Shown piece by piece: positions 30,075-38,697 of a DNA stretch of 64,000 nt (position 1 is the first letter of the stretch; every line of letters starts with the position of its first letter). Source of the DNA: Hyphomonas sp. Its GTDB lineage: Bacteria; Pseudomonadota; Alphaproteobacteria; Caulobacterales; Hyphomonadaceae. The position numbers and the translations under genes were made by a program. The notes under the pieces are model-generated. The model worked only from the letters and a program-made list of their open reading frames with translations, made no database searches and was not told the DNA's origin. The stretch is from contig WGNP01000011.1 of assembly GCA_016124495.1 (NCBI GenBank), positions 1 through 64,000 of the forward strand. The letters are read 5' to 3'.

Positions 30075-31037
30075 ATGAGTTATGACGTCTTCCTGGTCTC
30101 CGCGGTCGAGGACCGGGACACCGCCAAGCTGGTAGCGCGTCGCCTGCGTGCCCTCAAATTCCGCGTCTGGCTGGACCAGAAGCAGGAAGACGAGACATTC
30201 GACGCGAAGGACGCGCGCGATGCGATGAACTCCCAGACGATGCTGGTGCTCTGGTCCGCCAATGCCGTGAAGAGCGACTGGGTGCGGGCCGCCGCGGCCG
30301 TCGCAAATTCCCGCGCGGGCACGCTGGTCGAAGCCGCCCTCGACAGGACCATTCCCTATGAGCCGTTCCGCACGCACAAGCGTTTCGCGCTTGATGGCAT
30401 GACTTCGCGCAAGTTTCCTCCCGCCTTCGCAGACCTCATCGATGAACTTGGCCGCCGCCAGGGCCGCAGCGACCTGCGCGAATGGAACGCTTTCGGCGCG
30501 CAGGACGAGGACAAGCGGATCGACTGGCTCGCCGCTCACCCGAATGATCCGCTGGCTCTGGACGCCAGGAAGAAGCGCGAGAAGGATCTCGGCATCAAGC
30601 CTGCGCCGGCGCGTGAAGCGATTGGCGCCGCAGCGCTGGCTGCCGCGTCACTGCGCGGTACAACGTCCGCGCCTCCCCCGGCAAGCACGCTGACTGCGCA
30701 GCGCACCAATGGCGCGGTACCCCTCGCGTCAGATGGCGCTATCGCCTCGGCCAACCTTGCTGGCGAAGCCCTCGGCTTCGGTACCATGATGGCCGTCAGC
30801 CTTGCGATCGGGGCGATGCTGATCCTGGCCTGGGCCTTCCGCTCGCAGCCGGCTGTCACGGCGCCCGGGATGATGCCTGCTATCGCCAACGCCAGCATGG
30901 CGCCCGCAGCTTGCCCGGCCGGCACCGTGCCCCGCTCGATGCTCCGTGTACTGGAGCCCGGCCCGATCACCGACGATACGAGCCCACCGCCGGAGCCGGG
31001 TCCGGTCATCGACGATAGTCCCGAACAACCGGGCTGA
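30075..31037 (+). CDS. TIR-domain protein with C-terminal transmembrane helix
   Basis: A 320-residue protein. Residues 1 to about 105 form a TIR-like domain (YDVFLVSAVEDRD at the start, FRVWLDQKQE, then LVLWSANAVKSDWV). The usual catalytic glutamate four positions after the tryptophan of the W-x3-E segment is replaced by alanine (W69, A73), so NAD-cleaving activity is doubtful. A charged segment (about 128-175) and an Ala/Pro-rich linker follow, then one transmembrane helix at about 234-255 and a proline- and aspartate-rich tail. The TIR part is probably cytoplasmic. It is between ychF and the Fo operon, with no known defence genes nearby. Confidence 0.75.
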   Translation: MSYDVFLVSAVEDRDTAKLVARRLRALKFRVWLDQKQEDETFDAKDARDAMNSQTMLVLWSANAVKSDWVRAAAAVANSRAGTLVEAALDRTIPYEPFRTHKRFALDGMTSRKFPPAFADLIDELGRRQGRSDLREWNAFGAQDEDKRIDWLAAHPNDPLALDARKKREKDLGIKPAPAREAIGAAALAAASLRGTTSAPPPASTLTAQRTNGAVPLASDGAIASANLAGEALGFGTMMAVSLAIGAMLILAWAFRSQPAVTAPGMMPAIANASMAPAACPAGTVPRSMLRVLEPGPITDDTSPPPEPGPVIDDSPEQPG

Positions 31038-31058
31038 GGCGCGCCTCGCCGGAAAAGA

Positions 31059-31089
31059 AAAAAGCCGCCGGGCGAACCGGCGGCTTTTT
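31059..31089. terminator. Bidirectional terminator between the TIR gene and the Fo operon
   Basis: AAAAAGCCGCCGG (31059-31071) pairs perfectly with CCGGCGGCTTTTT (31077-31089) around a 5-base loop. A-run and T-run flank the stem, so it can end both the plus-strand TIR gene and the minus-strand atp operon. Confidence 0.85.
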
Positions 31090-31116
31090 GTGTTGGCCTG
31101 CGGCGTAAACGGCGCG

Positions 31117-31683
31117 CTACTTGAGGGCGCGTTCGATCTCGCGGGCGGCGGCTTCGAACTGGTCCACGCCGGTCTGGTCTGCCATCACGCGGCGCGCCGC
31201 TTCGGTGGCCGCATCAGCTGCGGCGCGGCGCACTTCGCTTGCCGCTTCGGCTTCGGCGCGCGCGATGCGGGCCGCGGCCTGAGCTTCGCGTCGGGCGATC
31301 TTGTCGGAGAGGTCTTTCTTCGCGTCTGCGAGAAAGGCTTTGGCGTCGAGCTTCGCCTGCTCAACGATGGCTTCGGCTTCCTTCTCAGCGTCCTGCTGGC
31401 GGCGTTCGGCAAGAGCAAGAGCTTCAGCGGCCTGTTCCCGCAGATTAGCGGCTTGTTCAAGTTCCGCCTTGATCGCATCTGCGCGCGAATCGAGATTGCC
31501 AAGAACGGCCTTGAAGGCACCCATACGCCAGACAATGGCGAAGAAGATGAGGACACCGATCATCACAAGGTGCGTGACGGTGTCCGTGAACGGCGTCAGC
31601 AGGGTGTCCTGACCCTCTTTGCCCGCGGCGAGGGCCGCCGGCGCGTGCATCAGGAGGGCAGACGCGAGCGCGAAACGTTTCAT
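31117..31683 (-). CDS. atpF: ATP synthase Fo subunit b
   Basis: A 188-residue peripheral-stalk subunit: an N-terminal hydrophobic segment, a transmembrane helix (about residues 38-52) and a long Ala/Glu/Arg-rich coiled coil. It may carry a cleaved leader (MKRFALASALLMHAPAALA). Paired with a divergent b' copy just upstream (four-base ATGA overlap), the arrangement seen in alphaproteobacteria and photosynthetic bacteria where b and b' form a heterodimer. Last gene of the Fo operon. Confidence 0.9.
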   Translation of the reverse strand: MKRFALASALLMHAPAALAAGKEGQDTLLTPFTDTVTHLVMIGVLIFFAIVWRMGAFKAVLGNLDSRADAIKAELEQAANLREQAAEALALAERRQQDAEKEAEAIVEQAKLDAKAFLADAKKDLSDKIARREAQAAARIARAEAEAASEVRRAAADAATEAARRVMADQTGVDQFEAAAREIERALK

Positions 31684-32231
31684 GCGCGTTTCTCCAGGGC
31701 TGCCTTGACGGCCTTCTTGAGGTCGGCCTTTGAAGCCTTGACGCCGAGACGGGCTGTCATGGCTTCGGCAGTATCGACCGCGATCTGCTCCACGTTCTTC
31801 ATCGCATCGGCGCGCAGTTTCGAAATGCGCCCTTCGGCGGTCTCGAGTTTGCGGGCAAGGTCGGCATCGACGCGCGCCGTTTCCGCGGCGAGTTCCGCCT
31901 CGGTTTTCTCGCGGGCCTTGTCGGCCGTCTCGCGCGCCCTGGAACGTGCCTGAGACAGGCGAAGCTCAAGCGCTTTCTGCGCTTCAACCGACTGGTTGTT
32001 CAGGCGCGCGGCCTCATCGAGGTCCGCTGCGATCCGGTTTGCGCGTTTCTCCAGCGTATCGCTCAGCTTCGGCAGGACGAAGCGCGCGAGGGCGAAGTAG
32101 AGCCCGAGAAAGAAGACCGCGAGCCAGAACAGCTGCGAGGCAAACCACGTCGGATCAAACGCCGGGAAGGGCGCCTTGACGGTCTCGCCGCCATGGGCAG
32201 CGGTCTCTGCGAGAAATGCCAGCAGGCTCAT
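31680..32231 (-). CDS. atpF': ATP synthase Fo subunit b'
   Basis: A 183-residue b' (B-prime) stalk subunit with a transmembrane helix (about residues 31-50, LFWLAVFFLGLYFALARFVLP) and a long charged coiled coil. It heterodimerises with b to link F1 to Fo. Its stop overlaps the atpF start. It follows atpE by 28 bases. Confidence 0.9.
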   Translation of the reverse strand: MSLLAFLAETAAHGGETVKAPFPAFDPTWFASQLFWLAVFFLGLYFALARFVLPKLSDTLEKRANRIAADLDEAARLNNQSVEAQKALELRLSQARSRARETADKAREKTEAELAAETARVDADLARKLETAEGRISKLRADAMKNVEQIAVDTAEAMTARLGVKASKADLKKAVKAALEKRA

Positions 32232-32259
32232 GGCGTGCCCAGCTCCTTACCTGTGCCGG

Positions 32260-32496
32260 TTAAGCGGCGAACAGGATCAGCATCGAGATGACGAACGCGA
32301 AGAGGCCAAGGGCTTCTGCGAGGGCCATGCCGAGGAAGAGGTTGCCCGACTGCTGCGGGGCGGCCGAGGGGTTGCGCATCGCGGCGTCGAGGAACGAGCC
32401 GAAGATGTTGCCCACGCCGATTGCAGCGCCGATCATGCCGAGCGTGGCGAGGCCAGCGCCGACATACCGCAGACCTTCGGTGATATTGCCTTCCAT
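32260..32496 (-). CDS. atpE: ATP synthase Fo subunit c
   Basis: A 78-residue c-ring subunit: two transmembrane helices, the polar loop RNPSAAPQ, and the ion-binding carboxylate E61 in the second helix (GMALAEALGLF). The absence of the sodium-type Q and ES ligand pattern fits a proton-driven ring. Separated from atpB by 124 non-coding bases, which is common for this highly expressed gene. Confidence 0.96.
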   Translation of the reverse strand: MEGNITEGLRYVGAGLATLGMIGAAIGVGNIFGSFLDAAMRNPSAAPQQSGNLFLGMALAEALGLFAFVISMLILFAA

Positions 32497-32620
32497 GGGA
32501 GTCTCCTGTTGGGATCGAGGGAAATTCAGATTGATAGGGGGCCCGTGAAGCGTGTTCCGCTGGAACCGTCAAGGGGCAGGACTTGGCGCGATTGGACGCA
32601 CCGGCGGGAAGTTTCTCCGG

Positions 32621-33397
32621 TCAGTGGTGCGGGTGGATCGCGTCCTTGAGGTAAACGCAGGTCAGCAGGGCAAAAACATATGCCTGCAGGAAAGCGACCA
32701 GGAACTCGAGCGCCGTGATCGGGATCAGCAGCAGGTACGGAACCCAGGCGGCCCAGGCGAGGCCGGCGCCGGTCAGCATGACCACGAAGATCGCCAGCAG
32801 TTTCAGCATAATGTGGCCGGCCAGCATGTTGGCGAACAGACGCATGCCGAGCGTGATCGGCCGGGCCAGGAAGGAGATGATCTCGATCGGCACGAGGAAG
32901 AACATGACGGGCAGCGGCACCCCGTGCGGCGCAAACAGGCCGAAGAAGCCGAGGCCGTTCTTGTAGATGCCGTATCCGACGACAATCAGGATCACGACAA
33001 TGGCCAGCGCTCCCGTCACGGCGATGTGGCTGGTGGTGGTGAAAGCGTAGGGGAACATGCCGACGATGTTGGCGCCCAGAATGAAGAAGAACAGCGTGAA
33101 CACGAAGGGGAAGAACTTCAGGCCTTCCTCGCCGGCGGTCGAGCGGACCATGTCGGCGATGAAGCCATAGGACAGCTCGCCGAGCGACTGGATCCGGTTC
33201 GGGATGAGACCGCCGCGCGAGGCCGCCACGCCGAGGAAGGCGAGTACGAGGCCGGTGGAGACCATCATCCAGAAGCTCGAGTTGGTGAACGACAGGTTGT
33301 AGCCGGCAGCCGTCCAGTCGAGCAGCGGGAAGATCTTGAACTGGTGAATCGGATCCGTGGCGATGTTCGGAAGGAGGGCCGGGAAAGACAGGGTCAT
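32621..33397 (-). CDS. atpB: ATP synthase Fo subunit a
   Basis: A 258-residue membrane protein with five to six helices that forms the two proton half-channels. The essential arginine lies in the ARPITLGMRLFANMLAGH segment, followed by a C-terminal helix pair. Its ATG overlaps the atpI stop by one base (TGATG), so translation of the two is coupled. Confidence 0.96.
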   Translation of the reverse strand: MTLSFPALLPNIATDPIHQFKIFPLLDWTAAGYNLSFTNSSFWMMVSTGLVLAFLGVAASRGGLIPNRIQSLGELSYGFIADMVRSTAGEEGLKFFPFVFTLFFFILGANIVGMFPYAFTTTSHIAVTGALAIVVILIVVGYGIYKNGLGFFGLFAPHGVPLPVMFFLVPIEIISFLARPITLGMRLFANMLAGHIMLKLLAIFVVMLTGAGLAWAAWVPYLLLIPITALEFLVAFLQAYVFALLTCVYLKDAIHPHH

Positions 33398-33741
33398 CAG
33401 CTGGTCTCGTTAGTCGGTTCAGGCTTTTCAGCCGCTTTTTGTGCCTCGTCGGTCAGCTGTCTGGCTGCCCGCATCAGGTTGCGCATGCCCGCCGCGATGC
33501 CGAACCCCATCATCACGAGCAGGCCCCAGGGAGAGGTCTTCGCGAAATGGTCGATCAGCAGGCCAAGCCCAACCCCAACGACAACGGCTGCAACAAGCTC
33601 GGAGCTGTAGCGCAGTGCCATGCTCGCAGGTGTGTTGACGCTGTTCCTTCGCTGGCGTTCGGCCCGGTTCGCCTTCTCCTCCTGCTGGGCTTTCGCCTTC
33701 GCAATCCGGTCGCCGAGATCCGATGGATCAGGTCCAGACAT
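33397..33741 (-). CDS. atpI: AtpI/AtpZ-type ATP synthase assembly protein
   Basis: A 114-residue small membrane protein with a charged N-terminal stretch (GDRIAKAKAQQEEKANRAERQ) and two hydrophobic helices (about 48-70 and 78-95). It matches the AtpZ/AtpI group that begins many atp operons and helps c-ring assembly or magnesium handling. The ATG at 33741 has AGGAG seven bases upstream and is preferred to the longer frame. First gene of the Fo operon; promoter-like elements lie 60-90 bases upstream. Confidence 0.85.
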   Translation of the reverse strand: MSGPDPSDLGDRIAKAKAQQEEKANRAERQRRNSVNTPASMALRYSSELVAAVVVGVGLGLLIDHFAKTSPWGLLVMMGFGIAAGMRNLMRAARQLTDEAQKAAEKPEPTNETS

Positions 33742-33799
33742 CTGAAGGCTCCTGCCAACGACAGAGGGACGACGTGCACCACCCCTTGAAATTTCGCGC

Positions 33800-33828
33800 A
33801 AACTATGAGGGGCAACTTGCCAAGTCAA
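33800..33828 (-). promoter_or_regulatory. Putative promoter of the Fo operon
   Basis: On the minus strand TTGACT (33828-33823) and TAGTTT (33805-33800) have a 17-base spacer. The spacer contains the palindrome GGCAA-G-TTGCC, placed where a repressor or MerR-type activator would bind. It lies about 60 bases before atpI and downstream of the smc end. Confidence 0.55.
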
Positions 33829-33887
33829 CGGATTATCCGAGCAATAAGCGCCTTGTTTTTATTGAACAAACTGAGAGGGCGCCTGCG

Positions 33888-36800
33888 CTACTCCGCCGCA
33901 ACGAGCCGCTCGGCAGCAGCAAGGTCCACGGAAACCAGTTTGGATACGCCTTTTTCGCGCATCGTGACCCCGAAAAGCCGGTCCATCCGGCTCATTGTCA
34001 CCGGATTATGGGTGATCACGACGAATCGGGTGTCGGTTCGCTGGCGCATCTCGTTCAGCATGTTGCAGAACCGGTCGACGTTGGCGTCATCCAGGGGCGC
34101 ATCGACTTCGTCCAGCACGCAGATCGGGGCAGGCCGCGACAGGAACACGGCGAAGATCAGCGCGGAGGCCGTGAGGGCCTGCTCGCCGCCGGACATCAGG
34201 TTCAGGGTGCCCAGTTTCTTGCCCGGGGGTTGGGCGAAGATCTCCAGCCCGGCATTCAGCGGATCTTCGGCATCTACCAGGCGCAGCTCGGCCTGGCCGC
34301 CCCCGAACAGGGCGATGAACAGCGCCTTGAAATGGGTGTTCACGGCGTCGAAGGCTTCGACGAGACGCTGGCGCCCCTCAACGTTGAGCGCTTCAACGCC
34401 TTCACGCAGCCTGGCGATGGCGGCCGTCAGGTCATCGCGTTCGGCAATCTGGGTGCCGAGCCGGGATTCGACTTCTTCGGCCTCTTCCTCGGCATTCATG
34501 TTCACGCCGCCCAGCTGGTCGCGCTCGCGCCGCAGGCCATCAAGTCGCGATTCGGCTTCGCGCGGGGTCAGGGCGCCGAGGGTGTCTTCATCAAGGCCGG
34601 CTTGTGCAATGGCCAGCAAGCCTTCCGGCGTTCTCTGGAATGCGTTGCGGGCCTGCTCGGTGCATTCTGCAAGCCTGGCCTCGGAATTCTCAAGCTTCAC
34701 TGTCCAGGCCGCCAGCTGCTCGCGGGCTTCGGCCGCAGCGGTCGCGGCCTTGCGGGCGGCTGCATCGGCTTCCCGGATCGCGGCTTCCTTCCGGGCGAGC
34801 GCATCGGCGGCAGCCTGGCGTTCAGTCTCCAGGGCCCCGGCCTCGGCAGCCAGACCGTCGATCTCGGCGCGCAGGGCTTCGGGCCTTTCGCGCGAGGTCT
34901 GGACCGTCGCGGCAACGTCTGCCCGGCGCTCCGTAACCTGCGCGAGGCGTTCGTCGGCGGAACCCAGGCGGATTGTCCAGGCTTCGACATCGCGCACGAG
35001 CGCGGCGCGGCGGGCCGCAGCCTGTTCGCGGCCCCGCAGGAGGTCAGCCAGCTGGCCGCGCGCTTCCGTCTCCGCTGCGCGGGCACCGGTCAGGGCTTCC
35101 CGGGCGCGCATCATGGCCGCCTCGAGCGCGGCGTCTTCGTCAGCGCCGGCGCCGGGTGTCGCTAGGGCAAGCATCTCGGCGATGGCCGAGAGGTCAGCCT
35201 CCGCGCGGGCGAGGGCGTCGGTGCCCGCTTCGCGCTTCAGCTGCGTGCGTTCGCTGGCCTGCGTCGCTTCAATCGCTGCGGCGCGGGCATCGCTCAGCGC
35301 GCGCTGGGCCGGAGCGATGAACTGGCGCAGATGGCGGAGGTTTTCTTCTGCCGAGAGCCGCGCCTTGCGGGCGGCGTCAAGGTTGGCGGCGAGTTCGGCA
35401 GCTTCAGCCTGGCGGGCGATCAGCTCTGCCTGCGCGGCTTCGACACGTGCCTTCTGTTCCAGACGCGCGGCGGCGCTGACCGGGGCATCCGGTGTTCGCA
35501 CGAAACCGTCCCAGCGCCAGAGGTGTCCTTCGCGGGAGACGAGCCGCTGTCCGGGCTTCAGGCTGGTGAACAGACGCGCGCCCTCCGCCGGCGCCACGAG
35601 CCCGCACTGCGACAGGCGTGATGCAAGTTCGCCCGGCGCCTCGACGAATTTCGTCAAAGGCTCCGCTCCGTCGGGCAGCGCCTGCGAGATCAGTGCCGCG
35701 CCGCTCCAGAACAGGGCTGCGGTGCGATCCGTCGACGCTTCGATATCGTCGCCCAGCGCGGCCGCAACGGCGCGCTCATAACCTTCATGTGTGCGCAGGC
35801 GGTCGAGCACCGGCGGCGCGGCGGAGGGGTCCGGGCGGCGCATCAGGCGCGCCAGGCCGGCAATCTCTGCTTCGAGCGCGCGCACGGCATGGCTGGCGGC
35901 ATTGAACGGTGGCTCGGCGTCGCCTTCGGCCGCGCGGGCGCGGGACAGATCGGCTTCGGCCAACTCCACGGCGCGTTCCGCATCACCCAATGCGATCTCG
36001 GCCTCGGCTTCGGAATTCTTGGCCTGGCGCAAGTGGAGCAGGTTGATGCCCGCATCTTCGAGGCTGGTCATTTCGGCGCGCAGGCGCCCAATCTCTGCGG
36101 TCAGTTGTTCCTTGCGGCGGGACTGCGCGGCGGCGCTCTCTTCGGCGGCCCGGCGGCGGGCGCGCAGTTCGGAGAGACGCTGCTGCGCGTCGTCGGCGGC
36201 ATGTTCGCCGTTCGCGAGATGGATCCGGGCCGCTTCAAGCGCCGCGCGGGCGTCGGCATCGAGGCGCGCTGTGAGCGCCGCATCTTCCTGCGGCAGGACG
36301 GCAAGCCCTTCCTGCGCCTGCGCAAGCGCTGCGGCCGCTTCCTCGCGCGCTGCCGATTCGCGGTTGAAGTCGATGGAGAGGCGTAGTGATTCGGCCTCGA
36401 GCCGGGCATGCGACTCGGCGGCGATGCGGCGCTCGGTTTCGAGTTTTGCCAGCGTGATGCGGGCCTGGCCAAGCCGCGCGGCGGCGTCCATTTCTGCTTC
36501 GCGCAGCGGCGCAAGACCCGCGCTGGCTTCGATCCGTTCTTTCTCGCGCAGTGCATCTTCGCGGGAGAGGTCTTCCACCTGGCGCCTGAGCATATCCAGC
36601 TGCGCCCGCGCCGTTTCCGCGGCCAGGCGCGCCTCCACCCAGCGCAGGTGGGCCACGAGCGCGTCAAGCGCCTGGATTTCGTCGGTCAGCTTGCGATACC
36701 GCCGCGCCTTGGCCGCCTGTCGCTTCAGGCTGGCGAGCTGGCGTTCCACTTCAGCCGAGACTTCCGCAAGCCTCTGGAGGTTTGCTTCGGCCCCGTCGAG

Positions 36801-37349
36801 CTTCAGTTCGGCCTCATGCCGGCGGCTGTTCAGCCCCGCGATACCGGCGGCTTCCTCAAGGATCCGGCGGCGGTTCTGTGGTTTGGAGCCGATCAGTTCC
36901 GAGATCTGTCCCTGCCGGACCAGGGCGGGGGAGTTGGCGCCAGTGGAGGCGTCGGCGAAAAGCAGCTGGATGTCCTTGCCGCGCACCGTGCGTCCGTTGA
37001 TGCGGTAGCTGGAGCCCGCGCCGCGGCGCAGCCTGCGCTCGATCTCAAGCTGGTCTGCGCCGTTGAACTCCGGCGGCGCTGTCCGCTTCGAGTTGTCGAG
37101 TACGAGGATGACCTCGGCAGTCTCCCGGGCCGGCCGTCCGTCTGCGCCGTTGAAGATCAGGTCGTCCATCTCGCCGCCGCGCATGGCCTTGGCAGAGTTG
37201 GCGCCCATCGCCCAGCGCAGGGCTTCCAGCAGGTTGGACTTGCCACACCCGTTGGGGCCGACGATGCCGGTCAGGCCCGGCTCGATCGGCACAGTCTGAG
37301 GGTCTACGAACGACTTGAAGCCGGCAATGCGAAGCTCAGTGATCTGCAT
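33888..37349 (-). CDS. smc: Chromosome segregation protein SMC
   Basis: A 1,153-residue SMC ATPase. The Walker A loop GPNGCGKSN is at residues 31-39, two long Ala/Glu/Arg-rich coiled coils flank a central hinge (around residues 500-640), and the C-terminal head carries the signature LMSGGEQALTA and the Walker B segment CVLDEVDAPLDD. It compacts and segregates sister chromosomes, with ScpAB elsewhere. The downstream 3' end precedes the atpI promoter; the DsbA-like gene is 15 bases upstream on the same strand. Confidence 0.96.
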   Translation of the reverse strand: MQITELRIAGFKSFVDPQTVPIEPGLTGIVGPNGCGKSNLLEALRWAMGANSAKAMRGGEMDDLIFNGADGRPARETAEVILVLDNSKRTAPPEFNGADQLEIERRLRRGAGSSYRINGRTVRGKDIQLLFADASTGANSPALVRQGQISELIGSKPQNRRRILEEAAGIAGLNSRRHEAELKLDGAEANLQRLAEVSAEVERQLASLKRQAAKARRYRKLTDEIQALDALVAHLRWVEARLAAETARAQLDMLRRQVEDLSREDALREKERIEASAGLAPLREAEMDAAARLGQARITLAKLETERRIAAESHARLEAESLRLSIDFNRESAAREEAAAALAQAQEGLAVLPQEDAALTARLDADARAALEAARIHLANGEHAADDAQQRLSELRARRRAAEESAAAQSRRKEQLTAEIGRLRAEMTSLEDAGINLLHLRQAKNSEAEAEIALGDAERAVELAEADLSRARAAEGDAEPPFNAASHAVRALEAEIAGLARLMRRPDPSAAPPVLDRLRTHEGYERAVAAALGDDIEASTDRTAALFWSGAALISQALPDGAEPLTKFVEAPGELASRLSQCGLVAPAEGARLFTSLKPGQRLVSREGHLWRWDGFVRTPDAPVSAAARLEQKARVEAAQAELIARQAEAAELAANLDAARKARLSAEENLRHLRQFIAPAQRALSDARAAAIEATQASERTQLKREAGTDALARAEADLSAIAEMLALATPGAGADEDAALEAAMMRAREALTGARAAETEARGQLADLLRGREQAAARRAALVRDVEAWTIRLGSADERLAQVTERRADVAATVQTSRERPEALRAEIDGLAAEAGALETERQAAADALARKEAAIREADAAARKAATAAAEAREQLAAWTVKLENSEARLAECTEQARNAFQRTPEGLLAIAQAGLDEDTLGALTPREAESRLDGLRRERDQLGGVNMNAEEEAEEVESRLGTQIAERDDLTAAIARLREGVEALNVEGRQRLVEAFDAVNTHFKALFIALFGGGQAELRLVDAEDPLNAGLEIFAQPPGKKLGTLNLMSGGEQALTASALIFAVFLSRPAPICVLDEVDAPLDDANVDRFCNMLNEMRQRTDTRFVVITHNPVTMSRMDRLFGVTMREKGVSKLVSVDLAAAERLVAAE

Positions 37350-37364
37350 GCCGGCGCCTCATCG

Positions 37365-38048
37365 TTACTGAACGCCCTTCTCGGCGAGCAGGGCGTCAAT
37401 CTGCTTCGAGAAACCTTCGGCCGTGCGGAAGTCGCCCTCGAAATTGCGCACCTTGCCATCGAGAATGAACGTCGGCGTGCCATTGACGCCGAACTGTTCC
37501 CCCGACTGGTACACGGCCGCCAGCTGGTCGCGGTATTCCGGGTTGTCGAGGCAGGCATCAAACGCTTCGTCGGTTTCGATCCCGTGGCGTTTGGCGACAG
37601 TTTTCAGCATGCCGCCGAGCGCGCCGACATTGGCCGCCTGAACGATGCCTTCCTGGTTCTCGAAGAGATCGTCCAGAACGTCAAAATACCTGTCCTCGCC
37701 GGCGCAGAGCGCAACCACATACGCAGCCACATCGGCCTGGCCGTGGATCGGGAATTCGCGGAACACGAACTTCACCTTGCCAGTGGACACGTATTTCTCT
37801 TCGAGAGCCGGAAAGATTTCGTCGTGGAAATACTTGCACGCCGGGCAGGTGGGCGAGGCGTATTCGATCAGGGTGATTGGCGCATTGGGGTCGCCTTTGA
37901 CATGGCCCAGCTCGCCCGAAACGGCCGCTGCAGGGGCGCCTGCACCGGGTTTCGGGGTCGTCGAGCTGTCGCCCGTAGCCGCACCGCAGGCCACAAGTGC
38001 CAGTACGGGAAGAGCCATCAGGGCCAAACGCCGGGAAAGAGATACCAT
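37365..38048 (-). CDS. DsbA-like thioredoxin-fold lipoprotein
   Basis: A 227-residue periplasmic thiol-disulfide oxidoreductase of the DsbA/DSBA-like (thioredoxin_4) group. Lipobox LVAC puts the lipidated cysteine at C21, and the active site is CPAC at residues 68-71; the cis-proline segment is GVNGTPTFIL. It probably oxidises or isomerises envelope proteins. Two starts are possible, ATG at 38054 and 38048. The second has GAGG nine bases upstream and is used. A TTAACCAT element and two GANTC sites lie within 60 bases upstream. It is 15 bases before smc. Confidence 0.86.
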   Translation of the reverse strand: MVSLSRRLALMALPVLALVACGAATGDSSTTPKPGAGAPAAAVSGELGHVKGDPNAPITLIEYASPTCPACKYFHDEIFPALEEKYVSTGKVKFVFREFPIHGQADVAAYVVALCAGEDRYFDVLDDLFENQEGIVQAANVGALGGMLKTVAKRHGIETDEAFDACLDNPEYRDQLAAVYQSGEQFGVNGTPTFILDGKVRNFEGDFRTAEGFSKQIDALLAEKGVQ

Positions 38049-38064
38049 GGTCATGAGCCTCGCG

Positions 38065-38106
38065 TTAAGGAATGAGTCGCGCCGGTTGCCAAATGGTTAA
38101 GGAATC
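38065..38106 (-). promoter_or_regulatory. TTAACCAT element with two GANTC sites upstream of the DsbA-like gene
   Basis: On the minus strand a TTAACCAT motif (38100-38093) resembles a CtrA half-site. Flanking it are GAATC (38102-38106) and GAGTC (38074-38078), both CcrM GANTC sites. In Caulobacter such combinations occur at cell-cycle promoters. The pairing could be chance in a short intergenic space, so this is a suggestion only. Confidence 0.35.
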
Positions 38107-38118
38107 CGGCCCGGCTGT

Positions 38119-38658
38119 TTACGGATCTGCCGATAGCACAGCCTTGCCCAGAGCAACAATTGCGGCGCGCAGGCGCGGATTTTCGATACGGCTGGCCTCA
38201 GTTTCAAGGGCTTGTGTCTCATCCGGCGTCAACGGGCGGGCCCTGGGGCGATAGGTGACCGTTTCGGCGCCGCGCTGGATCGGGCCCTGCACGATGCGGA
38301 TGGCGGTAATGTCGCCGCCTGCAGCGACGGAGACGCGCTGGCGGATCGTCTCCGACTGGTGCTGGACCAGCGGCGCGGCTTGCGGAATGACCCGCAGGGT
38401 CAGCACGCGGCCGTCCCGGGACGCGCTTATCTTTTCGGGGTGGGAGAACTTGTAGATCTGCTCGCCCGCAATCTCCCGCCAGCGCGCTTGCAGCAGCTTG
38501 AGTGGCGCAAGCTTGCCGGCCCCGGATTTGCGGCCGACCCGGTCAGCCGGGATCGCCACAGCCTTCATCGGCGGGCGAAGCGCGCGCGCCCGCGTATACC
38601 GCAGCCTGACCAGCGCGCGCGCCTCTTCCAGCGGATCAAGGGTTGATCTTGTGACCAT
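38119..38658 (-). CDS. DUF721 (DciA-like) family protein
   Basis: A 179-residue protein with the DUF721 core (LKLLQARWREIAGEQIYKFSHPEKI, then RDGRVLTLRV and HQSETIRQRV). Some DUF721 proteins are DciA helicase-loading factors; whether this one is cannot be said. The frame continues far upstream, antisense to mutY, and the ATG at 38658 is chosen because the coding pattern starts there. It diverges from mutY across 39 bases. Confidence 0.8.
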   Translation of the reverse strand: MVTRSTLDPLEEARALVRLRYTRARALRPPMKAVAIPADRVGRKSGAGKLAPLKLLQARWREIAGEQIYKFSHPEKISASRDGRVLTLRVIPQAAPLVQHQSETIRQRVSVAAGGDITAIRIVQGPIQRGAETVTYRPRARPLTPDETQALETEASRIENPRLRAAIVALGKAVLSADP

Positions 38659-38697
38659 GATCGCAAATCTGCACGGCTTCTGAGGCGAGGAAAAGGC

